Shown here in pieces: positions 49,007 through 58,352 of a stretch of DNA of 64,000 nucleotides (position 1 is its first letter; the number at the start of each line of letters is the position of its first letter). The DNA lies in NCBI RefSeq assembly GCF_009856625.1, contig NZ_CP047241.1, positions 1,736,001-1,800,000 of the forward strand, read 5' to 3'. The notes under the pieces were generated by a model that searched no databases, was not told where the DNA came from, and was given only the letters and a program-made list of their open reading frames with translations. Source of the DNA: Aquitalea denitrificans. Its GTDB lineage: Bacteria > Pseudomonadota > Gammaproteobacteria > Burkholderiales > Chromobacteriaceae. The translations under genes were made by a program, and so were the position numbers.

Positions 49007-50119
49007 TCAGTGCTCAGGCAGCAGCCGTTCCAGTGTCAGGCCTGTCGCCGGCTGAACCGGGTAGTCGCTGAAGGAGAGGGTCAGTCCGTTTTCATCGCTG
49101 CTGAAGCGGGTCGGATAGCCTAGCGGCAGGGTGGTTTTGTCATGAATGTGGCCGAAGGGAATGCCGGTAAGGACGGGGATGCGCAGCTGGCTGCGTAGCT
49201 GGGCAATGACGCTGTCCAGTGTGTAGCCGGCGTCATAGGCATCCACGATGCGTCCCATGGCAAAGTCGCCCAGGAAAATGGCTTTTTGCCGCTGCAGAAT
49301 GCCGGCCAGATAAAGCTGCTGCAGCATGCGTTCCAGGCGATAGGGCTGCTCGGCCACGTCCTCCAGAAACAGTAATCCGCCCTGGATGTCGGGTAGGAAA
49401 GGGCTGCCAACCAGACTGGACAGTACGCTGAGATTGCCGCCCCAGAATATGCCCTCACCTGTTGCCGTGTTGGCTTGTGGAGTGGGGGTGGAGACGGTCC
49501 AGTTTTCTGTTGTTGTCGCCTGAATGAAGTGCTGCATGGCCATCGGGCTGAGTTTGCGTCCGCCAAAGTCGCTGTACAGCATGGGGCCGGCAAAGCTGCC
49601 AATGCCGCCTTTAGCTAGCATGGCAAGCTGGATCGCGGTGAAGTCGCTATAGCCCATGATTTGGGTGCCGGCTTCCTTGAGCATGGGGCATAGCCGAGCA
49701 TAGTCAATGTCTGCTAGCAGGCGGCATGCGCCATAGCCGCCACGCCCTGCCAGCAGCATGCGCGGCATGTCCTGACGCTGCGTCAGCTGATTGAGGTCCT
49801 GCAGCCTTTCCTGATCGCTACCGGCAAAGCGTTGGTACTGACGATCGATTGCGTTACGGTTGCTGATATTGAATCCTGCTTGTTGCAATCGCTCTACGCC
49901 GTGTTGGCGTTGCAAGGCGTTGGGCAGTGTTCCGGAGCAGGCGAGCAGCGCAATTTCGTTGTTTTGCAGTGACATGGTGGCAGGTGCTGATTTGGTGACG
50001 GCAGGTTGATGTGGTGCTGTGCCGCAGGCTTGCAGCAACCCGGCACCGGCGGCAGCGAGTCCGTGTTGCAGCAGCTTTCTGCGGGTCAGCGATGTCGGGT
50101 GCGAGGTCGGTGATGGCAA
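49007..50119 (-). CDS. LD-carboxypeptidase (peptidase S66 family), Tat-type lipoprotein
   Basis: 370 residues starting with TTG at 50119; a stop lies 30 bases upstream in frame and no other start precedes the signal sequence. The N-terminus has a twin-arginine-like TRRKLL followed by AAAGAGLLQAC, a lipobox, so the protein is probably exported folded and lipidated. The S66 domain shows AGRGGYGACRLL, the nucleophile region MGYSDFTAIQLAML with Ser, WGGNLSVLSSL and FLEDVAE, and the C-terminal GHIHDKTTLPLG containing the catalytic His. S66 enzymes remove the terminal D-Ala from tetrapeptides in cell-wall recycling. Cytoplasmic LdcA lacks a signal, so an exported form is a notable variant. Confidence 0.9.
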   Translation of the reverse strand: MPSPTSHPTSLTRRKLLQHGLAAAGAGLLQACGTAPHQPAVTKSAPATMSLQNNEIALLACSGTLPNALQRQHGVERLQQAGFNISNRNAIDRQYQRFAGSDQERLQDLNQLTQRQDMPRMLLAGRGGYGACRLLADIDYARLCPMLKEAGTQIMGYSDFTAIQLAMLAKGGIGSFAGPMLYSDFGGRKLSPMAMQHFIQATTTENWTVSTPTPQANTATGEGIFWGGNLSVLSSLVGSPFLPDIQGGLLFLEDVAEQPYRLERMLQQLYLAGILQRQKAIFLGDFAMGRIVDAYDAGYTLDSVIAQLRSQLRIPVLTGIPFGHIHDKTTLPLGYPTRFSSDENGLTLSFSDYPVQPATGLTLERLLPEH

Positions 50120-50143
50120 GCGGCTTCTCTGGATATGTCGGGA

Positions 50144-52303
50144 TCAGTTCTGTTTCTGGCGGATGGCCAGCAAGGCCTGGTTACGCAGCGTCTTGAGCAG
50201 ATTGAGTTCGTCCGGGCGTAAAGGCAGGCTGTGGGCTTGCTTTTTGTCGCCATACAGGAAGCCTATTTTCCTCTTTTCCAGTACCAGCGGAAAGATGATA
50301 AACGTTTGGGCAAGATCCAGTTGCCGATACCAGCGTGGAATATGGCTGCTGATGGCCGGTGCACTGGCGTCTTCGATAAAAATGTCGACATTTCGCTCCA
50401 TGGCAATGCAGAAGGCATTGTCCTGCTGCTGCAGGTCGATCTTGAATTGCGGCAGCAGCGCAGCAGTGTCCTCGCCAAAGCCGAAGCGCGCATGCAGGGT
50501 GTTCTGTCGCGGGTCTCTGGTACACAGCAGGACATGATCAAAACCGACGGCACGGTACATGATTTCCAGAATCATGCGCAACAGGTCGTTGAGCTGGTAA
50601 TTGCCCAGCAAGGTGGTGGTGATGTCCTGGATGCCGCTGGAAAGCAGGGATGTCGTTGCTGGCGTGGTATGGACATAGCTTGCCTCCAGCTCTGCTGCTG
50701 GAGCGGGGTGTTGGCTATCCGGGTGCGGGCCAAGCGCAGCGGTCTTGAGATGCTGAGCATTGCCTTGCGGTGTGGCTTCTCCGCTCCATTCCTGCAAATA
50801 GTTGGCAAATTCGGCTTGTGTCTCTGTAATGACCTCATGCAGGGTGTTGGCCTCCAGTACACAGGCGCGTTCATAGCGTACCAATAAGGGCTGTACCTGG
50901 CCGGCCCGTATGCCGGATGGCCCTGTCAGCAAGTGGGTCAGTTCGTTGGCCAGATTGCCCAGCATGCGCAGGCGGGCTGCGCTGTGTTGTGGTTGGCGCA
51001 CCGGGCCTGGCGGGTAGGGTTCCAGGCTGCTGACGATACGTTCCGGGAAGCTCCACATGTCGGCAGTGCTGGCGCCGAGGGTGGCATAGGAAAGCCCGAG
51101 GGTGTGTTGAACTGCTTGGGCGGCGCTGCTGCCGGCACTGATTTTCTTGTGGATCAGGCGATATTCATTACGGAAATAGTAGACGCACAGCAGTTCCCCC
51201 AACTGCTGAAACATGCCGCAAATCAGCGCTTCTTCAGCTTCCTGCATACGGCTGCGGCGCGCAAGGCTGCGGGCAAGCAATCCGCAAAACAGCGCCTTGG
51301 TGGCAACGTCCCGCACTTCCTGGGCATGGCTGCGGTTGTGCATGTGCTCGAACAGCAGCAGCGTCAATGCCAGGTTGCGGATGGTATCAAAACCCAGAAT
51401 CACGATGGCGCGCGACACCGTGCTGACCGAGCCGCCAAACTGACTGAAGTTGGCGGCATTCACCACTTTGAGCAGCTTGTTGGTGAGCGAGAAGTCCTTG
51501 AGGATGATTTCTGCCAGTACCTGCAAGCGTTCACTATCGGCATTGCCGATGTGGTTGATGGCGCTGATGGCTTGAGACAGTGCCGGAAAGTCCGGGCTGT
51601 GTCGCATGCGTTGCAGTAACTGCTCCAGTGCTGCCTGCTGGTTTCCTTCGGTGCGGATGAAACGCTGCTGGCGTACCAGCCAGTCTTGCAGCTGGGCAAG
51701 ACTGGTGCGGGTAATGGCAATGGCCGGGCCGGGGCAGTCCAGCAAGGTCTGGCATAGTTGCAGTAATTCAGTGTCCAGATCCGGGCGCAACTTCTGCAGG
51801 GCAAGACTGCTGTAGGGACGTCCGCCCAATAGTTGGTATAGCAACTGGCCAGCCTGCTGCACGTTGTGGCGCTGCTGTTCGCTATCGTCGGCAATGGCGG
51901 CATGCTGCCCCAGCAGGCTGATTTGCCCGTGCGGGTCGACCAGGGTGTGTTCTGCATCCAGGTTGGGTAGTGCCAGCTGCTGTAATTGCAGGTGTAACAA
52001 GGCTTCCATGATGTCGCAGGCCATGCCCGCAGCTTCCCGCGCATCAGGTTTGGCCTGCAGCGTCTCGGCCAGCATTTTGCTGTCGCCAGTGGGGTAGCAG
52101 GCGTATTGCTGGCTGTTCAGTATGGTGTCGCCGGATGGTGAGGCAAGCAGGCCGTGGCGGGGCGCGGCGCGGCTGGCCTCTTCGGGCATGGGCATCAGCA
52201 GGTATTGCTGCCCGCTTGTGCTGGCCAGTAACAGCTGGCTGCCATCGCTGCAATGGATATGACGTATTGGCTGGTATTCCGCATTATCGTTGTCGCGGTT
52301 CAT
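50144..52303 (-). CDS. HDOD domain protein with kinase-like N-terminus and C-terminal GAF domain
   Basis: 719 residues from the ATG at 52303, preceded by GGGAGAG. The N-terminal ~215 residues resemble the C-lobe of protein kinases without catalytic motifs (AAGMACDIMEALLHLQ, AEHTLVDPHGQISLLG, LLYQLLGGRPY). A HDOD domain follows (about 235-480; FPALSQAISAINHI, LAEIILKDFSLTNKLLKVVNAANF, AIVILGFDTIRNLAL, LICGMFQQLGELL). A C-terminal GAF domain spans about 560-715 (LLRMILEIMYRAVGFDHVLLCTRD). HDOD proteins are signalling adaptors linked to c-di-GMP and stress responses; no output enzyme is present. The gene ends 25 bases before the start of the LD-carboxypeptidase gene, so the two may be an operon. 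Confidence 0.88.
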   Translation of the reverse strand: MNRDNDNAEYQPIRHIHCSDGSQLLLASTSGQQYLLMPMPEEASRAAPRHGLLASPSGDTILNSQQYACYPTGDSKMLAETLQAKPDAREAAGMACDIMEALLHLQLQQLALPNLDAEHTLVDPHGQISLLGQHAAIADDSEQQRHNVQQAGQLLYQLLGGRPYSSLALQKLRPDLDTELLQLCQTLLDCPGPAIAITRTSLAQLQDWLVRQQRFIRTEGNQQAALEQLLQRMRHSPDFPALSQAISAINHIGNADSERLQVLAEIILKDFSLTNKLLKVVNAANFSQFGGSVSTVSRAIVILGFDTIRNLALTLLLFEHMHNRSHAQEVRDVATKALFCGLLARSLARRSRMQEAEEALICGMFQQLGELLCVYYFRNEYRLIHKKISAGSSAAQAVQHTLGLSYATLGASTADMWSFPERIVSSLEPYPPGPVRQPQHSAARLRMLGNLANELTHLLTGPSGIRAGQVQPLLVRYERACVLEANTLHEVITETQAEFANYLQEWSGEATPQGNAQHLKTAALGPHPDSQHPAPAAELEASYVHTTPATTSLLSSGIQDITTTLLGNYQLNDLLRMILEIMYRAVGFDHVLLCTRDPRQNTLHARFGFGEDTAALLPQFKIDLQQQDNAFCIAMERNVDIFIEDASAPAISSHIPRWYRQLDLAQTFIIFPLVLEKRKIGFLYGDKKQAHSLPLRPDELNLLKTLRNQALLAIRQKQN

Positions 52304-52528
52304 GATGTTCTCTCCCTGCCTGTCACTATATGGCTTATTTCGTGGTGTGACATGGCTGATTCGCGATTGCGTTATTGCTCTTTGGACTGAATTTTCACTT
52401 GGATAGTGCATATTGATATATCCAACTGGTTTTGGAAAAATGCAGCCCTTCCGGTAAATTGAGCGACTAGCAAACCATCATGCTGTGCTCATTTTGGAGC
52501 GCAGGCAGCCCAGAAACAGGCGGGAACC

Positions 52529-53452
52529 ATGAATATCAGTCAACAAAAGCTGACTCACCTCAAGCAGCTGGAAGCCGAGTCGATTCACATCATTCGCGAA
52601 GTGGCCGCGGAATTTGAAAATCCGGTCATGTTGTACAGTATCGGCAAAGACTCTGCCGTGATGCTGCATCTGGCACGCAAGGCCTTTGCGCCGGGTAAGC
52701 CACCGTTCCCGCTGATGCATGTAGACACCACCTGGAAGTTCAAGGACATGTACGCCTTGCGCGACAAGCAGGCCGCCGAAGGCTGGGACCTGATCGTGCA
52801 TGTGAATGAAGAGGGCGTTAAGGCCAACGTCAATCCCTTCACCGTGGGCAGTGCCAAGCACACCGATGTGATGAAGACCGAAGGCCTGAAGCAGGCGCTG
52901 AACAAATATGGTTTTGATGCGGCTTTTGGTGGCGCGCGCCGTGACGAAGAGAAATCCCGCGCCAAGGAGCGCGTGTACTCCTTCCGCGACAAGAACCACC
53001 GCTGGGACCCGAAGAACCAGCGTCCGGAGCTCTGGAACATCTACAACAGCAAGATCGACAAGGGCGAGAGCATCCGCGTGTTCCCGCTGTCCAACTGGAC
53101 CGAGCTGGATATCTGGCAGTACATCTATCTGGAAAACATCGACATCGTGCCGCTGTATTTCGCCGCCGAGCGCGAAGTGGTCAACCTTAATGGCACGCTG
53201 GTGATGATTGATGACGACCGCATTCTGCAATACCTGACGCCGGAGCAGAAAGCCAGCATCACCAAGAAGCAGGTGCGTTTCCGTACCCTGGGTTGTTATC
53301 CGCTGACCGGTGCGGTGGAATCCACCGCCGCCACGCTGCCGGAGGTGATTCAGGAAATGCTGCTCACCACCACCAGTGAGCGTCAGGGCCGGCTGATCGA
53401 CCATGATCAGGCGGGTTCGATGGAGAAGAAGAAGATGGAAGGCTACTTCTAA
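52529..53452 (+). CDS. cysD: Sulfate adenylyltransferase subunit 2
   Basis: 307 residues. The PAPS-reductase-like PP-loop is YSIGKDSAVMLHLARKA (about residues 37-53). FGGARRDEEKSRAKERVYSFRD and the C-terminal GRLIDHDQAGSMEKKKMEGYF are diagnostic of CysD. With CysN it makes adenosine 5'-phosphosulfate from sulfate and ATP, driven by GTP hydrolysis. cysN follows 78 bases downstream. Upstream lies a 225-base region divergent from the HDOD gene, where a CysB-type control site would be expected but is not recognised. Confidence 0.97.
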   Translation: MNISQQKLTHLKQLEAESIHIIREVAAEFENPVMLYSIGKDSAVMLHLARKAFAPGKPPFPLMHVDTTWKFKDMYALRDKQAAEGWDLIVHVNEEGVKANVNPFTVGSAKHTDVMKTEGLKQALNKYGFDAAFGGARRDEEKSRAKERVYSFRDKNHRWDPKNQRPELWNIYNSKIDKGESIRVFPLSNWTELDIWQYIYLENIDIVPLYFAAEREVVNLNGTLVMIDDDRILQYLTPEQKASITKKQVRFRTLGCYPLTGAVESTAATLPEVIQEMLLTTTSERQGRLIDHDQAGSMEKKKMEGYF

Positions 53453-53530
53453 GCCTCGCTCCAACCTGTCACCCTTCTGAAGAATAGATGTCCGGCGCCC
53501 TGGCGACGGAATATAGCGGAAAGAACGATC

Positions 53531-54964
53531 ATGTCTCACCAGTCCGAGCTGATTGCCAGCGATATCCTGGAATACCTGAAGCAGCATGAAAACAAGGACA
53601 TGCTGCGCTTCATTACCTGTGGCAATGTCGACGACGGCAAATCCACCCTGATTGGCCGCCTGCTGCACGACTCCAAGCTGATTTTTGAAGACCAGCTGGC
53701 TGCCATCGAGCGCGACTCGAAAAAGTACAACACCACCGACCAGGAAATCGACCTGGCGCTGCTGGTGGACGGCCTGCAGGCCGAGCGCGAGCAGGGCATC
53801 ACCATTGACGTGGCCTACCGCTACTTCAGTACCGAAAAGCGCAAGTTCATCATTGCCGACTGCCCCGGCCACGAGCAGTACACCCGCAATATGGCTACCG
53901 GTGCGTCCACCTGCAATCTGGCCGTGATCCTGATCGACGCGCGCCGTGGTGTGCAGACCCAGACCCGTCGTCACAGCTACATCGTCAGCCTGCTGGGCAT
54001 CAAGCACGTGATTGTGGCCATCAACAAGATGGACCTGGTGGAGCACAGCCAGGAAGTGTACGACCGCATCCGTGAAGAGTACCTGGCTTTCTCCGAACAC
54101 CTGACCATTCCGGATATCCGTTTTGTACCGATTTCCGCCCTGCGTGGCGATAACGTGGTGACCCGCAGCGAAAACATGGGCTGGTATCAGGGTGCCACCC
54201 TGATGGAGCTGCTGGAAAGCGTGCAGGTCAGCCACGACGTGGCGCTGGAAGCCTTCCGTCTGCCGGTGCAGTACGTCAACCGCCCCAATCTGGATTTCCG
54301 CGGTTTCTGCGGCACCGTGGTGGCGGGTGAAGTGAAGCCGGGTGATGCCATCGTGGCCTTGCCGTCCGGCAAGCGCAGCAAGGTGAAGGAAGTGGTTACT
54401 TTCGAAGGTAATCAGCCGTCGGCGTTTGTTGGTCAGGCCATTACCCTGACATTGGAAGATGAAATCGACATTTCACGTGGCGACATGATTGTACGCGCCG
54501 GTGAGCAGCTGCCGAGCGTGGCGCAGGCCTTTGACGCCCACGTGGTGTGGATGGCCGAAGCCCCGCTGACCGTGGGCAAGGAATATGGTTTCAAGCTGGC
54601 GGGCAAGGTGGTGACAGGTCGCGTGGCCGCCATCGAGCACCGTATCGATGTCAACTCGCTGCAGCAGTTCGATGCCCCGCAACTGGCACTGAACGAAATC
54701 GCCCTGTGCCGCGTGGAGCTTAACGCGCCGGTGGTGTTTGATGCCTATGCCCAGTGCCGTGGTACTGGCAGCTTCATCATCATCGACCGCCTGTCCAATG
54801 CCACTGCCGCGGCGGGCATGGTGACGGCGGCTGCCGAATCCACTGCCGATCCGGTGAGCGACGAGCTGGCCCGTTTGCGTGCTTTCGAGCTGGAATTCAA
54901 CCAGCTGGTGCGCAAGCACTTCCCGCATTGGGAAGCCAAGGACATCAGCAAGCTGTTGAAATAA
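53531..54964 (+). CDS. cysN: Sulfate adenylyltransferase subunit 1 (GTPase)
   Basis: 477 residues. EF-Tu-like GTPase motifs: G1 GNVDDGKSTL, G3 DCPGHEQYTRNMATGAST, G4 NKMDL. Domains II and III follow (GRVAAIEHRIDVNSLQ). The protein ends after ~475 residues and is not fused to an APS kinase (CysC) domain, unlike the bifunctional CysNC form. It regulates and drives the CysD adenylyl transfer. No cysC, cysH or cysI lies in this window. A strong terminator follows. Confidence 0.97.
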   Translation: MSHQSELIASDILEYLKQHENKDMLRFITCGNVDDGKSTLIGRLLHDSKLIFEDQLAAIERDSKKYNTTDQEIDLALLVDGLQAEREQGITIDVAYRYFSTEKRKFIIADCPGHEQYTRNMATGASTCNLAVILIDARRGVQTQTRRHSYIVSLLGIKHVIVAINKMDLVEHSQEVYDRIREEYLAFSEHLTIPDIRFVPISALRGDNVVTRSENMGWYQGATLMELLESVQVSHDVALEAFRLPVQYVNRPNLDFRGFCGTVVAGEVKPGDAIVALPSGKRSKVKEVVTFEGNQPSAFVGQAITLTLEDEIDISRGDMIVRAGEQLPSVAQAFDAHVVWMAEAPLTVGKEYGFKLAGKVVTGRVAAIEHRIDVNSLQQFDAPQLALNEIALCRVELNAPVVFDAYAQCRGTGSFIIIDRLSNATAAAGMVTAAAESTADPVSDELARLRAFELEFNQLVRKHFPHWEAKDISKLLK

Positions 54965-54982
54965 GCTGCCGGTTTGTCAGAC

Positions 54983-55010
54983 AAAAGCCGACCTGGTGGT
55001 CGGCTTTTTT
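54983..55010 (+). terminator. Terminator of cysDN
   Basis: AAAGCCGACC, 4-base loop region, GGTCGGCTTTTTT, 20 bases after the cysN stop. Confidence 0.92.
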
Positions 55011-55032
55011 GCGTCTGCATGTTGATGCAAAA

Positions 55033-55057
55033 AAAATGCCACCCCGCAGGGTGGCAT
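55033..55057 (-). terminator. Terminator of rlmJ
   Basis: On the minus strand AATGCCACC...GGTGGCATT followed by a run of seven T; 24 bases after the rlmJ stop. Confidence 0.85.
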
Positions 55058-55080
55058 TGCGTGGCGGGCGGTTTGAGTGC

Positions 55081-55929
55081 TTACAAGTCGCCGCCGGTTT
55101 CCAGGATGAAGCTGGCCTTGGCATCCTGACCCAGTTGTTCCACCAGGTAGGGCAGTACTTCCTTCAGCATGGCGGGTAAGGTCCATGGCGGATTGAGCAG
55201 GAACATGCCACTGCCGTACATGCCAAAGCCGTCTGCCGACGGCGCCTGCACGTGCAGCTCGGCGCGCAGCCAGCTCTTGGCCGGTAACTTTTTCAGCTCT
55301 TTGGGCAGCTCTTTCATTTCGGCGCGTTGCAGGCAGGGATACCACACGGCATAGATGCCGGTGGCAAAGCGCTTCAGGCCTTCTTTCAGCGCCGTCACCA
55401 CGTGCTGGTAATCGCGCTTGTCTTCATAAGGCGGGTCGATCAGCACCAGGCCGCGGCGCGGTGGCGGTGGCAGAATGGCCTTGATGCCTTCAAAGCCATT
55501 GGCTTGCTGCAGCTGGGTGCGGCGCGGGTGGCCGCCAAAGTTCTGTTCCAGCAGCTGAAAGTCAGTCGGGTGCAGTTCGAACAGGCGCAGTTTGTCGCTT
55601 TGCGGCATCACGGCGGCGGCGCACCAAGGTGAGCCGGGGTAGTAGCGCAGTTCGCCATCCGGGTTCATTTCGCGTACCACGTCCACATAGGCCGCCACGG
55701 CGGGTGGCAGGTCGGTACGGTCCCACAGGCGGGCAATGCCGCTCAGGTATTCGGCATTCTTGGCGGCATAACCTTCTTGCAGCGCATAGCCACCGGCACC
55801 GGCGTGGGTGTCGATATACCAGTAGGGTTTGTCTTTCTGGCCCAGATAATCCAGTACGGCAATTTCAATCAGGTGCTTGAGCACGTCGGCGTGGTTGCCG
55901 GCGTGAAAGGCGTGGCGATAACTCAGCAT
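55081..55929 (-). CDS. rlmJ: 23S rRNA (adenine2030-N6)-methyltransferase
   Basis: 282 residues. It begins MLSYRHAFHAGNHADVLKH, a family hallmark. The S-adenosylmethionine site is YIDTHAGAGGY, and the N6-adenine catalytic motif is the DPPY of VLIDPPYEDKRDY. It methylates A2030 of 23S rRNA in the cytoplasm. The gene runs convergent to cysDN. It is followed upstream on the same strand by truC with a 50-base gap, so the two RNA-modification genes may be cotranscribed. Confidence 0.95.
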   Translation of the reverse strand: MLSYRHAFHAGNHADVLKHLIEIAVLDYLGQKDKPYWYIDTHAGAGGYALQEGYAAKNAEYLSGIARLWDRTDLPPAVAAYVDVVREMNPDGELRYYPGSPWCAAAVMPQSDKLRLFELHPTDFQLLEQNFGGHPRRTQLQQANGFEGIKAILPPPPRRGLVLIDPPYEDKRDYQHVVTALKEGLKRFATGIYAVWYPCLQRAEMKELPKELKKLPAKSWLRAELHVQAPSADGFGMYGSGMFLLNPPWTLPAMLKEVLPYLVEQLGQDAKASFILETGGDL

Positions 55930-55979
55930 GCATCAGCTTTCTAAGGCAATGGCGGCATTGTAGCGGATTTGACCGCGCT

Positions 55980-56726
55980 TCAGACGGCGGGCAGCCAGTT
56001 GGCGGGCAGGGCGCTTTCCCAGCCCAGCGAGCGCACCACGCTGGCAAAGTCTTCCGCCAACGGGCAGGTCAGCTGGATGGCTGCACCGGTCAGCGGATGG
56101 GTGATCTGCATTTCCATGCAGGCCAGCAACATGCGCTGGCTGCCAAAGTGCTCGGCAAACATGCGGTTGTGCACGCCCTTGCCGTGGGTGGCGTCGCCGA
56201 TGATGGGGTGGGCGATGTGCTTCATGTGGCGGCGCAACTGGTGGCGGCGGCCGGTGAGCGGCGACAGCTCCACCAGTGCATAGCGGCTGCTGGGATAGCG
56301 GTCCACTGCGATGGGCACTTCCACCGTGGCCAGGCGGCGGTAGTCGGTTTGTGCTTCCTGCGGGCCGGGCTGCACTTTTTCTCCCAGCCAGGCCAGGTCG
56401 TCCACGCGGCGGCTGAGGGCGTGGTCGATATGGCCGGATTCCGCCGGATGGCCGCGTACCACCGCCAGATAGCGCTTGTTGACCTCCTGGCGTTCAAACT
56501 GCCAGCTCATTTCGCGCGCGCTGTCCTTGTCCAGCGCAAACAGCAAGACGCCAGAGGTGCCCTTGTCCAGGCGGTGTACCGGATAGACGCGCTGGCCGAT
56601 CTGGTCGCGCAGCAACTGGATGGCAAAACGGGTTTCATGGCGGTCCAGCTCGGAGCGGTGGACCAGCAAGTTGGACGGCTTGTGAATGGCGATCAGCTGC
56701 GGGTCGCGGTAAAGGATGGGTAGCAT
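55980..56726 (-). CDS. truC: tRNA pseudouridine(65) synthase
   Basis: 248 residues, RluA-type pseudouridine synthase fold without an S4 domain. The catalytic Asp lies in VYPVHRLDKGTSGVLLFAL. The C-terminal LTGRRHQLRRHMKHIAHPIIGDATHG block matches TruC rather than RluA/C/D, as does the short N-terminus starting directly with LYRDPQLIAIHKPS. It converts U65 of tRNA-Ile and tRNA-Asp to pseudouridine. Specificity is inferred from family features. Confidence 0.9.
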   Translation of the reverse strand: MLPILYRDPQLIAIHKPSNLLVHRSELDRHETRFAIQLLRDQIGQRVYPVHRLDKGTSGVLLFALDKDSAREMSWQFERQEVNKRYLAVVRGHPAESGHIDHALSRRVDDLAWLGEKVQPGPQEAQTDYRRLATVEVPIAVDRYPSSRYALVELSPLTGRRHQLRRHMKHIAHPIIGDATHGKGVHNRMFAEHFGSQRMLLACMEMQITHPLTGAAIQLTCPLAEDFASVVRSLGWESALPANWLPAV

Positions 56727-57223
56727 GGCAGTGTTGATGAAGCGAAGGCGGCGATTGTAGGGCTTTGCGCCCGGCTTGGGTATGCCGATGGGGCATACGT
56801 GGCCGAATTGATACAGCGGGGGTGGGGTGTGGCGGGAAAAGTCACCGGTTCCATACGATGTTTGCAGTGAAATCTTGCAGCGCTGTCAGCAAAACGTCAT
56901 ATTTTCTGTTCTGTCATGCTTGGCTGGCATGTATTTTGTGGCGCGCGCAGCGGTGTGATGCTGTTCTCCTGTTTGCTGAATGCCAGCTTTGCGACAGGGT
57001 ATTTCAAAGTAGAGAGGAAAATGTTTACAGTCAATTTCCCCCTCATTACAATTCGCCGCGCCCATCAAGTTGAAATGCCGTGCTGTTGGCTGATATCGAT
57101 TTAGCTGCTGCCGGGTGAGTTGTGCAAAAAAATAGCCAATGCGGAAGCTGGCGCTTTCCGAATCTGCCTGTGCCGGCCAGGCCTACACAAGCATGTTGAC
57201 CAACAAAACCAAGAGTTCCTGAT
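56727..57223. other. Divergent intergenic region, truC / nucleoside importer
   Basis: 497 bases. It contains a short perfect palindrome GTATGCC-GATGG-GGCATAC (about 56780-56798), a possible operator. The part nearer the importer (56870-57200) is more AT-rich and must hold its promoter. A small hairpin CGGAAG...CTTTCCG lies near 57141-57160. No ORF or RNA gene is supported. Confidence 0.5.
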
Positions 57224-58228
57224 ATGACCATTCAATTGAAACGCGCAAGCCTTGCCGTTGCCCTGTCCGTACTGGCTGGCACAAGCTTCGCCAAGGATTT
57301 CAGCCCGGCAGTGATCTACGACCAGGCCGGCAAGTTCGACAAGAGCTTCAACGAGGCGGCATTCAATGGCGCCGAGCGTTTCAAGAAGGAATTCAAGATC
57401 AGCTACCGCGAAGGCACTATCGCCTCCGAAGCGCAGAAAGAACAACTGCTGCGTAACCTGGCGCGCAAGGATGCCGACCTGATCGTCTCCGTGGGCTTCT
57501 CCTTCACCCAGGCGGTGGAAACCGTGGCCAAGGAATTCCCCAAGGTGAAATTCACCATCATTGACTCCGTGGCCAAGGGTCCGAACGTACAGAGCATCGT
57601 ATTCAAGGAACAGGAAGGCTCCTTCCTGGTGGGCATGGCCGCTGCGCTGGCTTCCAAGTCCGGCAAGGTGGGTTATATCGGTGGCATGGATGTGCCGCTG
57701 ATTCGCGCCTTTGGCTGTGGCTATGTGCAAGGTGCCAAGTATGCCAACAAGAAAACCGAAGTCATCCAGAACATGACCGGCACCACCCCGCAGGCCTTCA
57801 ACGACCCGGCACGTGGCACCGAACTGGCCAAGAGCCAGTTTGACCGTGGCGTGGACGTGGTGTTTGCCGCTGCCGGCGGCACCGGCCTGGGCGTGCTGCA
57901 AGCCGCCAAGACCGCTGGCAAGCTGTCCATCGGCGTGGACAGCAACCAGAACCACCTGTACCCGGGCTTTGTGCTGACTTCCATGGTGAAGCGCGTGGAC
58001 AATGCCGTGTACGACACCTTCAAGTCGGCCAGGGATGGCAGCTGGAAGCCGGAAGTCAAGGTGATGGGCCTGAAGGAAGGCGGCGTGGACTGGGCGCTGG
58101 ATGCCAACAACCGCAAGCTGATTTCTGCCGATATGGAAAAGAAGATTGGCGCGGCCAAGAAGGACATCATCAGCGGCAAGCTCAGCGTGGTGGATTACCG
58201 CAGCAACAATAGCTGTCCGGTGAAATAA
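57224..58228 (+). CDS. BMP-family substrate-binding protein of a nucleoside-type ABC importer
   Basis: 334 residues with an ordinary signal peptide (LAVALSVLAGTSFA, cleavage before KDF); there is no lipobox Cys, unlike PnrA/TmpC lipoproteins. The periplasmic binding domain shows the family motifs VIYDQAGKFDKSFNEAAFNGAERF, VSVGFSFTQAVETVA, VGYIGGMDVPLIRAFGCGYVQGA and VDSNQNHLYPGF. BMP-type proteins bind purine nucleosides or related compounds. An ATPase gene and two permease genes follow in the same direction, completing an ABC importer. A short hairpin-like stretch (58240-58275) precedes the ATPase gene and may lower downstream expression relative to the binding protein. Confidence 0.93.
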   Translation: MTIQLKRASLAVALSVLAGTSFAKDFSPAVIYDQAGKFDKSFNEAAFNGAERFKKEFKISYREGTIASEAQKEQLLRNLARKDADLIVSVGFSFTQAVETVAKEFPKVKFTIIDSVAKGPNVQSIVFKEQEGSFLVGMAAALASKSGKVGYIGGMDVPLIRAFGCGYVQGAKYANKKTEVIQNMTGTTPQAFNDPARGTELAKSQFDRGVDVVFAAAGGTGLGVLQAAKTAGKLSIGVDSNQNHLYPGFVLTSMVKRVDNAVYDTFKSARDGSWKPEVKVMGLKEGGVDWALDANNRKLISADMEKKIGAAKKDIISGKLSVVDYRSNNSCPVK

Positions 58229-58352
58229 GTCTCTAGATTATCTTTTCCCGGCTGCGGCCCGGGAGGACTGCAGGCACGATGGCTCCGGCCCTCGTGCCTG
58301 TTTGGTTCTTGCAGGGTGCACCGGGGTTTATTGCATGCGGGGAAATACAGGC

